This document shows, one piece after another, positions 1-8,665 of a DNA stretch of 64,000 bases. Numbering within the stretch: the first letter of the stretch is position 1; each line of letters starts with the position of its first letter. The stretch comes from Pseudoalteromonas lipolytica (GTDB lineage Bacteria > Pseudomonadota > Gammaproteobacteria > Enterobacterales > Alteromonadaceae), in contig NZ_LJTC01000002.1 in the NCBI RefSeq assembly GCF_001306915.1, positions 134,108-198,107 on the forward strand, given 5' to 3'. A program made the translations under genes and the position numbers. The notes under the pieces are model-generated. The model worked only from the letters and a program-made list of their open reading frames with translations. It was not told the origin of the DNA and ran no database searches.

Positions 1-1752
1 TTTGTCTTGACCAATACGAATGAAATATTCACCATCGCTGTTTTCAGACTTAAGGTTACCTTGAGTCGTAAACATGGTGCTTTCAATTTCACTGTTGTAA
101 GTTTTAGCCGTTGCTAGATAACGCTCTGCATTTTTTGTGTCACCTGCTTTTTTAGCGATATCAGCAGCCGTGACTAAGCCTGCAACAACCGCTGCAGTTG
201 TTGATGGAGAGAAACCATTTTGTTCTTCCCAACGCTCTTGTTGCGTAGCAGGCGGTGTGATTTGTGTGTCATTCCAAAGAATTTTCGCAAGGCCACCATC
301 AACCAAGAAATCAGCCGCTGGCTTTAACATTTTGCCATACCAATCTGTGAGCTCTTGATCGCTAAGTACGCCTGCTTGATGTAGTTTCCACGCTAACATA
401 ATTGGCATTGCTGTTTGGTCAAGCTGAACACCTACCCACTCAAGCTCACCATCAACGTGCGTCTTTTGTAAAAACCAACCCGTGTCACCACCATTGCCTG
501 GCGTGTTATCTGTTACTTGTACTTTTTCTAGATATTCAAACGCTGTTTTAGCGGTACGTGTATCACCCATGGCCATAAATGCCATTGCGACTTGATAGAA
601 ATCACGTACCCAAACTGCTTTATAACCGGTAGAGCCTGTTTTAGCTGATACTGTTTCACCCCAAGGGTTAGACAGTGACGCAATTAAAGCACCAGCATGC
701 GTTTTATCTTCTTGTGCTTTTAACACCATGGCGCTGGTATAAAGTAACTTACCATTATCTGCGGTGCTGTTAGTTAATGTGCTCAAAGGTTCAAGGCTTG
801 CTAAATAGTCTTGCCAACCAATTGCAGCACCTTCACCGTTATATGCTGCAAGCACTTTTTGGTAACCTTGATTTAAACTCGCTTGACCTTCTTTTAAGCT
901 TGCAGCTTCAGAGTTACCAAAGCTTAACGCTAAATCAAAGGTGGTGTTTTTTGATACTTCACCAAGCTCTGCAAGTAAGCTTACATTACCCGACTTATCA
1001 CCAGTATTTTGGTAAGTCGTTGATAGTGATTGCGATGCTTTTAACTCTTTTAAGCCATCACTTACACCCGTAAAGCCAACGCTTGCTTGCTTAAATGGTT
1101 GAGCGGCTTGTAAAGATAAAAAGTTATCATCTTGCCACGCAACTAGACCCTTATCAGTGACTTTTGCAAAATCATCTAAACCGTTGTTATCAATGTAAGG
1201 GTTCACATTAACGTAGGCTTTCACACCTTCAAGGTCGGTATTAAATACGCTACGAACAAACAATGTTTGGCCATTTGGATCTGTAAAAATATGCTTTTCT
1301 AAAGTGAAACGACCTTGTTTATCTTTACTAACGACTTTATAAGCAAGCGATAATGGGCGACCAGCGTCGTCTTTGTATAAATAATCAATGCTTACATCGA
1401 GATCATCGCTCTCTGTAACGGTAAAGTCTTTACCGACTACAACAAACTGCATATCTTTGATTTGTGCTTGGTGAATTAAACCAAACATGGTTTCTGTGAT
1501 CATGCCTTTAGCGATTGAAAACCAAACTTTTGATACTTTGCCAGTAGCAGCTGCGTCGCTGTAGTGGCCGTCTTGGTATTGCTCGTAAGAGGTACCAATA
1601 CCCGTTTTACCAGAGTATGCCCAAAAAGGCTCAACACCCGGTGCACCTGGCGCTGTCACCTGCTCAACTGCTGTATTAACTGATTGCTCTGAACTACAAG
1701 CTGTTAAACCTAACGCTAACAAGCTTGCTGTAATAAGATTAAATTTTTTCAT
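1..1752 (-). CDS. GH15 glucoamylase-type lipoprotein, 3' end beyond window
   Basis: Glucan 1,4-alpha-glucosidase that would release glucose from the ends of starch or maltodextrins. Seen: the frame is open for 584 codons from the ATG at 1752 to the left edge, so the C-terminus is missing. The N-terminus is a lipoprotein signal with lipobox LTAC (Cys19), so the enzyme is probably membrane-anchored. After an N-terminal beta-rich domain, the (alpha/alpha)6 domain carries WVRDFY at residues 381-386 and ERWEEQNGFSPST from 506; Glu509 corresponds to the general acid of GH15 enzymes. It lies 12 bp after the sugar permease gene, so it is the last visible gene of the amylase-permease operon. The family is secure; the exact substrate (starch, maltodextrin or dextran) is inferred from the neighbours. 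Confidence 0.88.
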   Translation of the reverse strand, partial: MKKFNLITASLLALGLTACSSEQSVNTAVEQVTAPGAPGVEPFWAYSGKTGIGTSYEQYQDGHYSDAAATGKVSKVWFSIAKGMITETMFGLIHQAQIKDMQFVVVGKDFTVTESDDLDVSIDYLYKDDAGRPLSLAYKVVSKDKQGRFTLEKHIFTDPNGQTLFVRSVFNTDLEGVKAYVNVNPYIDNNGLDDFAKVTDKGLVAWQDDNFLSLQAAQPFKQASVGFTGVSDGLKELKASQSLSTTYQNTGDKSGNVSLLAELGEVSKNTTFDLALSFGNSEAASLKEGQASLNQGYQKVLAAYNGEGAAIGWQDYLASLEPLSTLTNSTADNGKLLYTSAMVLKAQEDKTHAGALIASLSNPWGETVSAKTGSTGYKAVWVRDFYQVAMAFMAMGDTRTAKTAFEYLEKVQVTDNTPGNGGDTGWFLQKTHVDGELEWVGVQLDQTAMPIMLAWKLHQAGVLSDQELTDWYGKMLKPAADFLVDGGLAKILWNDTQITPPATQQERWEEQNGFSPSTTAAVVAGLVTAADIAKKAGDTKNAERYLATAKTYNSEIESTMFTTQGNLKSENSDGEYFIRIGQDK

Positions 1753-1764
1753 TGTGTGTCCTTA

Positions 1765-3249
1765 TTATTGTTGCTTAACGCGCAGCACAGCGACCGCTGC
1801 TAGTACGAATGACACTGCACCTAGCACTAACGCATAAATCGGTTGATTATCAAAAAAGTGACGTAAAATTAGGCCTAATACGCTTGCCGCTAACAGCTGC
1901 GGAATAACAATAAAGAAGTTAAAAATACCCATGTACACACCCATTTTTTTACTTGGTACTGAGGTACTTAACATTGCGTATGGTAAAGAGAGAATTGACG
2001 CCCAAGCAAACCCTACTCCAATCATTGGCCAGATCAGTAAACTTGGATCTTTGATAATAATGAAGCTGACCAGACCCAATGCACCTAACACTAGGTTGAG
2101 AGCATGGGCCATTTTTAGTCCTACTTTTTTAACAATAATCGGAATACACAGTGCTGCAATGGCAGCAAAACCATTGTAAGCGGCAAATAATACACCAACC
2201 CAATCCGCACCGTTATTGTAGGCAAGAGAGCTTGTATCACTGCTGCCGTAGTGGAAGCTAGTTACTGCCGACGTGGTGTAAATCCACATTGCAAACAATG
2301 AGAACCAGCTAAAAAATTGTACCCAAGCCAATTGTTTCATCGTTTCTGGCATAGTGAATACATCATTCACAACTTGATAAAAGCCACCACTGGTTGCGCT
2401 TTTAGCCTTTAAAGCACCAGCAATAAATTGAATAACACCAAAGCTAATCAAACCACCAGCGAGTAAATAAAGCTCTTTTTCAAGCGATAGACCCGTTACA
2501 ATACCAAGTACTACTAGACCAAGAACCGTAAAGATTGCAGCGCCTTTGTTAAAGTTTACATCACTTTGAACATCACTCGAGTCATCGCTTTGCTCTTGTT
2601 CATGAAAGCTTTCAAGTTCTTCTGGTGAATATTCTTTCGTGGTAAATACAGTCCAAAACACAGCAACTAATAAAACTACTGCACCAAAGTAAAACGAAAA
2701 TTTTACAGAATCTGGAATTTGCCCAGCAGGTGCCGTATTAGCAATATCGAACCAGTTAGTCATCATCCAAGGTAATGCAGACGCAACAACCGCACCAACA
2801 CCAATGAAGAAGCTTTGCATCGCATAACCAGTTGCACGTTGTTTTTTCGGTAGGTTATCACTAACAAGAGCGCGGAATGGCTCCATAGTCACGTTAATTG
2901 ACGCATCCATGATCCATAACATACCCGCCGCAATCCAAAGGCTTGGTGAGTTAGGCATGATGAATAACGATAACGTCGTTAAAATAGCCCCATAGAAAAA
3001 GAACGGACGACGACGACCTAACTTATTCCAAGTTTTATCGCTCCAGTAACCGATGATCGGTTGTACAATTAGACCTGTTAATGGTGCTGCAACCCAAAGG
3101 ATTGGAATATCATCAACATTGGCACCTAAAGTTTGAAAAATACGGCTTACATTACCGTTTTGTAATGCGAAGCCAAATTGGATACCAAGGAATCCAAAAC
3201 ACATATTCCATATTTGCCAAAAGCTCAGCGTTGGTTTGTTATTATTCAT
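1765..3249 (-). CDS. MFS maltose/maltodextrin permease, SLC45/GPH-like
   Basis: Inner-membrane sugar:cation symporter, probably importing maltose or maltodextrins into the cytoplasm. Seen: 494 residues with about 12 hydrophobic segments, a first helix in the style of SLC45-like sugar porters (NMCFGFLGIQFGFALQNGN), and the loop 2-3 signature GYWSDKTWNKLGRRRPF at residues 67-83. A long charged loop sits near residues 205-235 between the two six-helix halves. Its ATG overlaps the end of the upstream alpha-amylase gene by 8 bp, and the glucoamylase follows after 12 bp, so the three are almost certainly co-transcribed. Maltodextrin permeases of this type (called MalT in Shewanella reconstructions) occur in equivalent loci. 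The substrate is inferred from context. Confidence 0.85.
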   Translation of the reverse strand: MNNNKPTLSFWQIWNMCFGFLGIQFGFALQNGNVSRIFQTLGANVDDIPILWVAAPLTGLIVQPIIGYWSDKTWNKLGRRRPFFFYGAILTTLSLFIMPNSPSLWIAAGMLWIMDASINVTMEPFRALVSDNLPKKQRATGYAMQSFFIGVGAVVASALPWMMTNWFDIANTAPAGQIPDSVKFSFYFGAVVLLVAVFWTVFTTKEYSPEELESFHEQEQSDDSSDVQSDVNFNKGAAIFTVLGLVVLGIVTGLSLEKELYLLAGGLISFGVIQFIAGALKAKSATSGGFYQVVNDVFTMPETMKQLAWVQFFSWFSLFAMWIYTTSAVTSFHYGSSDTSSLAYNNGADWVGVLFAAYNGFAAIAALCIPIIVKKVGLKMAHALNLVLGALGLVSFIIIKDPSLLIWPMIGVGFAWASILSLPYAMLSTSVPSKKMGVYMGIFNFFIVIPQLLAASVLGLILRHFFDNQPIYALVLGAVSFVLAAVAVLRVKQQ

Positions 3250-5119
3250 AGTCAGCCTTTAAGGTAAATACTGCACTGCTTAAGCCATTCAGCTGTAATT
3301 GAATTGGCGCATTCGTAGCTGCCTCAGAAATCGCAATGTCGGCATGTTTTTCTAGGTTATCTGTAAACGTTAAACCACTGTGGTTAAGCTTAGGTAACAA
3401 CGTTTGGTTAAGAGTAAGCTCAACATTTTGTGGGTTTTCTGAAAAGTTACTTACGACAAGCACTAGTTGTTGACCTAGCTTGCGCGTAAAAGCAATGACT
3501 TGTTCTGAGCCTGTCAATTCAACCGCTTGCATGTCACCACCAACAATGGCAGGAAGTGTGTTTAACGACATCAACTTGGTGTAGTAAGCGCGAAGATCAG
3601 CTTGCTGCTTTGAAAGCGCACCGCCGTCGAATTTACCATTATTCATCCACGCTTGATGCGCAGGTACACCCATATAATCAAAGATACTGGTACGCGTTGG
3701 GTCACCAAAGCCACCGTCCTCAGAGCCATCTTCACCGACAGCTTGACCAAAATAAAGTAAGGTTGGCGAACGCGACATCAATGTAGATACCACCATCGCT
3801 GGCTTACCTTTTTCACTACTACCAGCGAAATCTGGGCTAGCTATGCGTTGCTCATCATGGTTTTCTAAGAAGTGCAGCATATGCTCTTCAATATCCGCCA
3901 CTTGGCTTTGGATATCGAAAATAGTATCCGCTGATTGCTTGCCTTGCATCACAGCTTTAACCGTGTCGTAAAAACCGACTTTGTCGTAAAGGTAATCCAT
4001 CTTCCCTTGTTGGATATATGGGCGGTAAAGCGTTGGGTTATATACCTCAGCCAAAATAAAGGCATCGCTTTTTTGCATCTTGATTGATGAATTCAAAAAG
4101 CTCCAAAACTCAACAGGCACCATCTCGGCCATATCATAACGGAAACCATCAACACCTTTATCTAACCAATAAAGCGCGATATCGCGGAATTTATACCAGC
4201 TATTTGGTAGGTCTTTATCTTGCCAAAATGCGTAGTGCGCACGGTAATCTTTATCAGCGTAATCAGCGGGTAGTGTTGGGAAGTCGTACCTACCATCTGG
4301 TTTCACACCGTAATTGATTTTAACTGTTTCGTACCAATCATTGATGTCGGGTTTAGCGGCACGTGCCCCATTACCCGTCCATTTTGCTGGGGTTTCGGCA
4401 AATTGATTATCAGCAAGAGGATGCGGGTTACCACCTAACACTTGGTAGCTATCGCTTGTTGGCACTTGAAATGACTGCCCTGTTACATAATAAAAGTTAT
4501 TATCGCGAGCATAGGTTTTCGTCGTGTCATCTTCAGCACCAAAATCCTTTACGCCTTCAGGCTTGGCGACTGACTCGTAATTACGCGCTACGTGGTTTGG
4601 CACAATATCAATAACCACTTTCATACCGTGCTTATGAGTGCGATTGATTAGCTCGACAAACTCTTCTAAGCGGCGCTCAGGGTTAATTGCTAAATCAGGA
4701 TTAACATCGTAATAGTCTTTCACTGCATAAGGCGAGCCTGCACGGCCTTTTACAACATCAGGGTCATCTTGAGACAAACCGTATTCGGTATAGTCAGTTA
4801 CTAAAGCATGACGCGGTACACCAGTGTACCAAACATGTGTTGTTCCTAGCTCTTTAATGCCTTGTAATGCTGCATCATTAAAATCAGCGAATTTACCTAC
4901 CCCATTTTCTTCTAATGTGCCCCACGGTTTATTGGTGGTGTTAGTGTTACCAAATAATCGAGTGAATACTTGGTAAACCACAGGCTTAGAGATAGCTGCT
5001 TGGCTAGATTCTGATTGCTGCTGTTGCGTGTTCTGCTGTACTGGCGCATCGTTACCACAGGCAGTTAAACCTAAAACCGAAGCCACTACTAACGCAGTTA
5101 GTTTGTATGTTGTCATCAT
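3242..5119 (-). CDS. GH13 alpha-amylase, lipoprotein
   Basis: Alpha-amylase-family glycoside hydrolase expected to cleave internal alpha-1,4 bonds of starch or maltodextrin. Seen: 625 residues; lipobox LTAC with Cys21, followed by a Gln/Ser-rich linker. The GH13 barrel shows region I DIVPNH (171-176), region II GVDGFRYD with nucleophile Asp329, region III acid Glu358 (ILAEVY) and region IV NHD with Asp422, so the catalytic triad is intact. A C-terminal beta domain follows from about residue 530. Two ATG codons are adjacent (5119, 5116); neither has a strong ribosome site. It is the first gene of the amylase-permease-glucoamylase operon and has a palindromic operator just upstream at 5182-5195. 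Periplasmic or surface location is inferred from the lipobox. Confidence 0.88.
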   Translation of the reverse strand: MMTTYKLTALVVASVLGLTACGNDAPVQQNTQQQQSESSQAAISKPVVYQVFTRLFGNTNTTNKPWGTLEENGVGKFADFNDAALQGIKELGTTHVWYTGVPRHALVTDYTEYGLSQDDPDVVKGRAGSPYAVKDYYDVNPDLAINPERRLEEFVELINRTHKHGMKVVIDIVPNHVARNYESVAKPEGVKDFGAEDDTTKTYARDNNFYYVTGQSFQVPTSDSYQVLGGNPHPLADNQFAETPAKWTGNGARAAKPDINDWYETVKINYGVKPDGRYDFPTLPADYADKDYRAHYAFWQDKDLPNSWYKFRDIALYWLDKGVDGFRYDMAEMVPVEFWSFLNSSIKMQKSDAFILAEVYNPTLYRPYIQQGKMDYLYDKVGFYDTVKAVMQGKQSADTIFDIQSQVADIEEHMLHFLENHDEQRIASPDFAGSSEKGKPAMVVSTLMSRSPTLLYFGQAVGEDGSEDGGFGDPTRTSIFDYMGVPAHQAWMNNGKFDGGALSKQQADLRAYYTKLMSLNTLPAIVGGDMQAVELTGSEQVIAFTRKLGQQLVLVVSNFSENPQNVELTLNQTLLPKLNHSGLTFTDNLEKHADIAISEAATNAPIQLQLNGLSSAVFTLKADYE

Positions 5120-5181
5120 TACTTCATTTTTCTGTAAATATCAGTTCATACTAATGTTAAGGGCTGCATACGGACAGTAAA

Positions 5182-5195
5182 TGCATACGTATTCA
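5182..5195 (-). promoter_or_regulatory. Palindromic operator in front of the amylase operon
   Basis: TGCATACGTATTCA (plus strand), a near-perfect 14-bp palindrome with a central CG as in LacI-family operators. The same 14 bases occur upstream of the TonB receptor at 11606-11619, and a perfect version lies at 12032-12045. An extra half site TGCATAC is at 5165-5171. It lies 63 bp before the alpha-amylase start codon. Assignment to a maltose-responsive LacI-type regulator (MalR-like) is inference; that gene is not in the window. Confidence 0.7.
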
Positions 5196-5210
5196 GCTTA
5201 TTAGTTGCAA

Positions 5211-7061
5211 TTATTCAAGTTCGATTAAGCGTGCTTGCATAGCTTTTAAGCGGATTGGCGCAGCAAGATCAACACGCTCTTCGCTGATTAAATCGCGTCC
5301 TTTATTATTGCCTTTCAGCACTTCTTGCATGTAGCTTAAATCCCAATCAATAGCTTGTTGGTTTTTGTTAAGAACAACCAATACAGTTTGGCCATTGTGC
5401 TCTCTCACATAGCTGTAAACGCCTTGCTTGGGTGAAAAATGCATTAAACGACCTTCGCTTAACGCTGGTTTTTCTTGACGAAGCTTAAGCAGTTTTTTCA
5501 TGCTAGCTAACATCTCTTGCTGATCAGCTGAAAGCCCCTTACCTGTGAAGGCATTCGCTTTTTGACCTTTAAACCCACCCGGGAAATCAATGCGAATATC
5601 ACCGTGGTCATTGCTTGGCGTGTTATCGAGCAGCAGCTCAGTGCCGTAATAAATTTGTGGAATACCACGAGTTGTTAATAACAGCGTCATGGCTAATTTA
5701 GTTTTTGCTAGGTCTTGACCAAGCTCAGTGTAAACACGGCTCATGTCATGGTTATCTGCAAACACTAAAATGTTATCTGTATCAGCATATAAAAAGTCAT
5801 TCGCCAGCGATTGATACACTTTAACCCAACCTGTATTCCAGCTTTCTTCTTCGTTAAGTGCTTGGATCAACGCCTCTTGTAATGAAAAGTCCATTACACT
5901 TGGTAACTCAGAGGTATAACCATCTTGATTGACTTTGCCACGCTGCCAATAAGATGCAATTGCTGGGTTGGTTGTCCACTCTTCACCAACAATATTAAAG
6001 TTTGGGTATTCGGTCATTATCGCTTTAGTCCAATCGGCTAAAAATGCTTTATCTGAGTATGAATAGGTATCAACACGAATGCCGCTTAAGTTGGCGTATT
6101 CAATCCACCAAATGGCATTTTGAATTAAATACGTTGATAGTAACGGCTGGCGCTGATTTAAATCAGGCATCGTCTCAACAAACCAACCATCATTAAATTG
6201 ACGTTTGTCGTATTGGCTCGCATGAGGGTCTTGAATTGTTTGTCTGGCGTGACTAGTGGCATTTTTACCGTTTTCAAACTTGCCATCAAAGTTAACCCAA
6301 TCTGCCGTTGGCATGTCACTCATCCACTGATGCGATGAACCAAAGTGGTTAAGTACCATGTCCATCACTAAGCCGATACCATGCTCTTTCGCTTCTGCCG
6401 ATAAGGTTTTATAAAGCGCATTACTGCCCATACGCGGATCAACTTTGTAAAAATCAGTAATAGCATAACCATGATAAGAATAACTTGGCATGTCATTTTC
6501 AAGCACCGGTGTTAACCAAAGTTGCGTTACACCGAGGTCCTCAAGGTAATCTAGGCTATTGATAACACCTTGAATATCACCGCCATGTCGGCCACCTTTA
6601 AAGCTTGGGTTTGCAGCCTCCTGCATACCTGCAACACTATCGTTACTTGGGTCACCATTTACAAAGCGATCAGGGTTTATTAAATAAAGCGTGTCTCTAT
6701 TTGTAAAGCCATGACGATTGGCACTTTGCTTATCACGGTCATTTAACGGGTAAGTAAAGGTGGTGCCGTCTTCAGCTTTAAAAGTCAGTGTTCCCGCCTT
6801 TGCATTCTCGCTGATGGTTAAATCTAAAAACGCGTAGTTAGGGTTATTTGTTGTTGTCACCCCTTTAAACTCAACGCCTTTGTAAGGCACCATTTGCCAC
6901 GCTTTGTTAGCAATATTGTTATCGTAAAGCATGACTTGTAATGAGTCGTTTTGCATCCCTACCCACCAGTTTTCTGGTGACGCAGTAATTGCAAAACTTG
7001 CTGTTGAGTTAAAAAGTGTAAATGCGGTTGTTAACGCTAAAAATGTTTGTGTTTTTTTCAT
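5211..7061 (-). CDS. Periplasmic GH13 cyclomaltodextrinase/neopullulanase (SusA-like)
   Basis: GH13 enzyme with the N-terminal Ig-like domain and C-terminal domain typical of cyclomaltodextrinases and the Bacteroides SusA neopullulanase. It should degrade cyclodextrins, pullulan-like or maltodextrin oligosaccharides in the periplasm. Seen: 616 residues; Sec signal ending near Ala24 with no lipobox Cys; N-terminal domain about 25-120; barrel with DMVLNH (234-239), nucleophile Asp331 (GIRVD), acid Glu360 (NIVGEEW) and Asp439 (ADNHD). The start ATG is 2 bp after the stop of the halogenase-like gene, so the two are co-transcribed. The downstream operon has its own operator at 5182-5195, so expression may be partly independent. 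The exact substrate cannot be read from sequence. Confidence 0.87.
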   Translation of the reverse strand: MKKTQTFLALTTAFTLFNSTASFAITASPENWWVGMQNDSLQVMLYDNNIANKAWQMVPYKGVEFKGVTTTNNPNYAFLDLTISENAKAGTLTFKAEDGTTFTYPLNDRDKQSANRHGFTNRDTLYLINPDRFVNGDPSNDSVAGMQEAANPSFKGGRHGGDIQGVINSLDYLEDLGVTQLWLTPVLENDMPSYSYHGYAITDFYKVDPRMGSNALYKTLSAEAKEHGIGLVMDMVLNHFGSSHQWMSDMPTADWVNFDGKFENGKNATSHARQTIQDPHASQYDKRQFNDGWFVETMPDLNQRQPLLSTYLIQNAIWWIEYANLSGIRVDTYSYSDKAFLADWTKAIMTEYPNFNIVGEEWTTNPAIASYWQRGKVNQDGYTSELPSVMDFSLQEALIQALNEEESWNTGWVKVYQSLANDFLYADTDNILVFADNHDMSRVYTELGQDLAKTKLAMTLLLTTRGIPQIYYGTELLLDNTPSNDHGDIRIDFPGGFKGQKANAFTGKGLSADQQEMLASMKKLLKLRQEKPALSEGRLMHFSPKQGVYSYVREHNGQTVLVVLNKNQQAIDWDLSYMQEVLKGNNKGRDLISEERVDLAAPIRLKAMQARLIELE

Positions 7062-7063
7062 AA

Positions 7064-8560
7064 TTAATTTTGTACTTTTTCTAAGAATTGATTGTGGGTC
7101 GGCAACTGCTCGACAGTGCTATTAATCAAGGTTTTTAAATTGCTAAATAACTCATTTAATTGCTCATCAGATAACGCATCTGTTAAAGGATGGTGATCCT
7201 CTGCAATAAGCCCTTGCCCTATCATTACTTGCTGCCATGCGATTTCGGCAAAGAGCTCATCGTCTTCTCTAATTAGCTTGCCGCTGGTTTTAAATAGCTC
7301 AATTTTCTTTCTGAGACTGCATGGAATATCCATGCCTTTACAAAAACGCCAAAACGCACTGTCATCACGCTCAGTAAGCTTGTAATGAAGAATAATAAAA
7401 TCACGAATTCGCTCAAATTCTGTTTTACTTTGTTGATTAAATTCATCTACAAGGCTTTGTTTAATACCTTGATGAGGAAAAAACTTAATTAAACGAATGG
7501 CTGCACTTTGAATTAAATGAATACTGGTCGATTCTAATGGCTCTAAAAAGCCGCTTGATAAGCCGACCGATACCACATTTTTATGCCACTGCTTTAAACG
7601 GCGGCCTGTTTTAAACTTAATAACACGCGGCTCTGTCAGTGGTTTGGCAGGTAAATAATCCAAGAGCTGTTGCTTTGCCGCTTCGTCTGATAAGAAACGC
7701 GAAGAGTACACAAGCCCGTTGCCTACTCGATGCTGTAATGGTATTTGCCACTGCCAGCCTGAGTCTCTTGCAATTGAACGTGTATAAGGAATTGCATCCG
7801 AAGCTGATTCACTTTGCACCGCAATCGCGCTATCACACGGTAACCAATGCGACCAATCTTCAAAGCCGGTATTAAGTGTTTGCTCTATTAATAAAGCACG
7901 CAAACCGGTGCAATCAATAAATAAGTCGCCGTCTAATTGCTCGCCATTTTTAAGTAACAAAGAACGAACATGCCCGCTTTGATGGCATTGATTAACCGAT
8001 TCAATTTTGCCTTCAATGCGTTTAACGCCCCGTGATTGCGCCAACTCTTTTAAGAATTCGCCGTATCGAGTGGCATCAAAATGATAGGCATAATGTAAGC
8101 CCGCCAACTGAGTGTTAGGAATGTGCTTAAGGTGAGCAAATTTATGCGCTTTTGCTGCTTGGTAGTTAAGTGAAAAATCCCAAAAGTCAGGCGCGTTTTG
8201 TGTTTGATTTGCTTTTAGCCAAAAATGATAAAACTCACAAAACGGAAAATCTTTACCTATTTCACCAAAGGCATGCATGTAGCTGTGATCTTGGCTGCGC
8301 CAATTTTCAAACTCAATACCGAGCTTAATCGTTGCGCCAGTGGCTTTAATAAATTCTTTTTCAGAAATGCCAAGGGCACCATTTAGATGCAAAATAGGTG
8401 GAATACTCGCTTCGCCTACACCCACAGTGCCAATCTCTGCTGACTCTATCAAGGTGATATCAAGCACTTTGCCTAACACTTTATTAAGTAATGCAGCGGT
8501 TATCCACCCTGCTGTGCCACCACCGGCAATCACGACCTTGGTTATTTTTTTTGTTTCCAT
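7064..8560 (-). CDS. Flavin-dependent tryptophan-halogenase-family protein
   Basis: Member of the tryptophan halogenase (PrnA/RebH-like) flavoprotein family. Seen: 498 residues; Rossmann motif GGGTAGW at 12-18; Lys79 at the position of the catalytic lysine of PrnA; the WxWxIP signature at 269-274; and GFLEPLEST around Glu343, matching the active-site glutamate region. All hallmark residues are therefore present. It sits between the TonB receptor and the cyclomaltodextrinase, and shares a transcript with the latter (2-bp gap). Such genes are known in TonB-receptor carbohydrate loci of several proteobacteria, where their role is not established. No flavin reductase gene is visible in the window. 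Halogenation of a free indole is not implied by the context; the real substrate is unknown. Confidence 0.85.
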   Translation of the reverse strand: METKKITKVVIAGGGTAGWITAALLNKVLGKVLDITLIESAEIGTVGVGEASIPPILHLNGALGISEKEFIKATGATIKLGIEFENWRSQDHSYMHAFGEIGKDFPFCEFYHFWLKANQTQNAPDFWDFSLNYQAAKAHKFAHLKHIPNTQLAGLHYAYHFDATRYGEFLKELAQSRGVKRIEGKIESVNQCHQSGHVRSLLLKNGEQLDGDLFIDCTGLRALLIEQTLNTGFEDWSHWLPCDSAIAVQSESASDAIPYTRSIARDSGWQWQIPLQHRVGNGLVYSSRFLSDEAAKQQLLDYLPAKPLTEPRVIKFKTGRRLKQWHKNVVSVGLSSGFLEPLESTSIHLIQSAAIRLIKFFPHQGIKQSLVDEFNQQSKTEFERIRDFIILHYKLTERDDSAFWRFCKGMDIPCSLRKKIELFKTSGKLIREDDELFAEIAWQQVMIGQGLIAEDHHPLTDALSDEQLNELFSNLKTLINSTVEQLPTHNQFLEKVQN

Positions 8561-8610
8561 AGTACACCTAACGCCAATTTCTATTCATTGAGTGTAGCTC
8601 ACTGATATAA

Positions 8611-8640
8611 AAAAGCCCTTGTAAAACAAATCACAAGGGC
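8611..8640 (-). terminator. Intrinsic terminator of the TonB receptor gene
   Basis: Perfect 8-bp stem GCCCTTGT (8615-8622) / ACAAGGGC (8633-8640), read on the minus strand and followed by a run of T. It lies just after the receptor stop codon and separates the receptor from the halogenase gene, although read-through is possible. Confidence 0.85.
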
Positions 8641-8665
8641 AATTTTCTATCGCTGTTTTAGCTAA

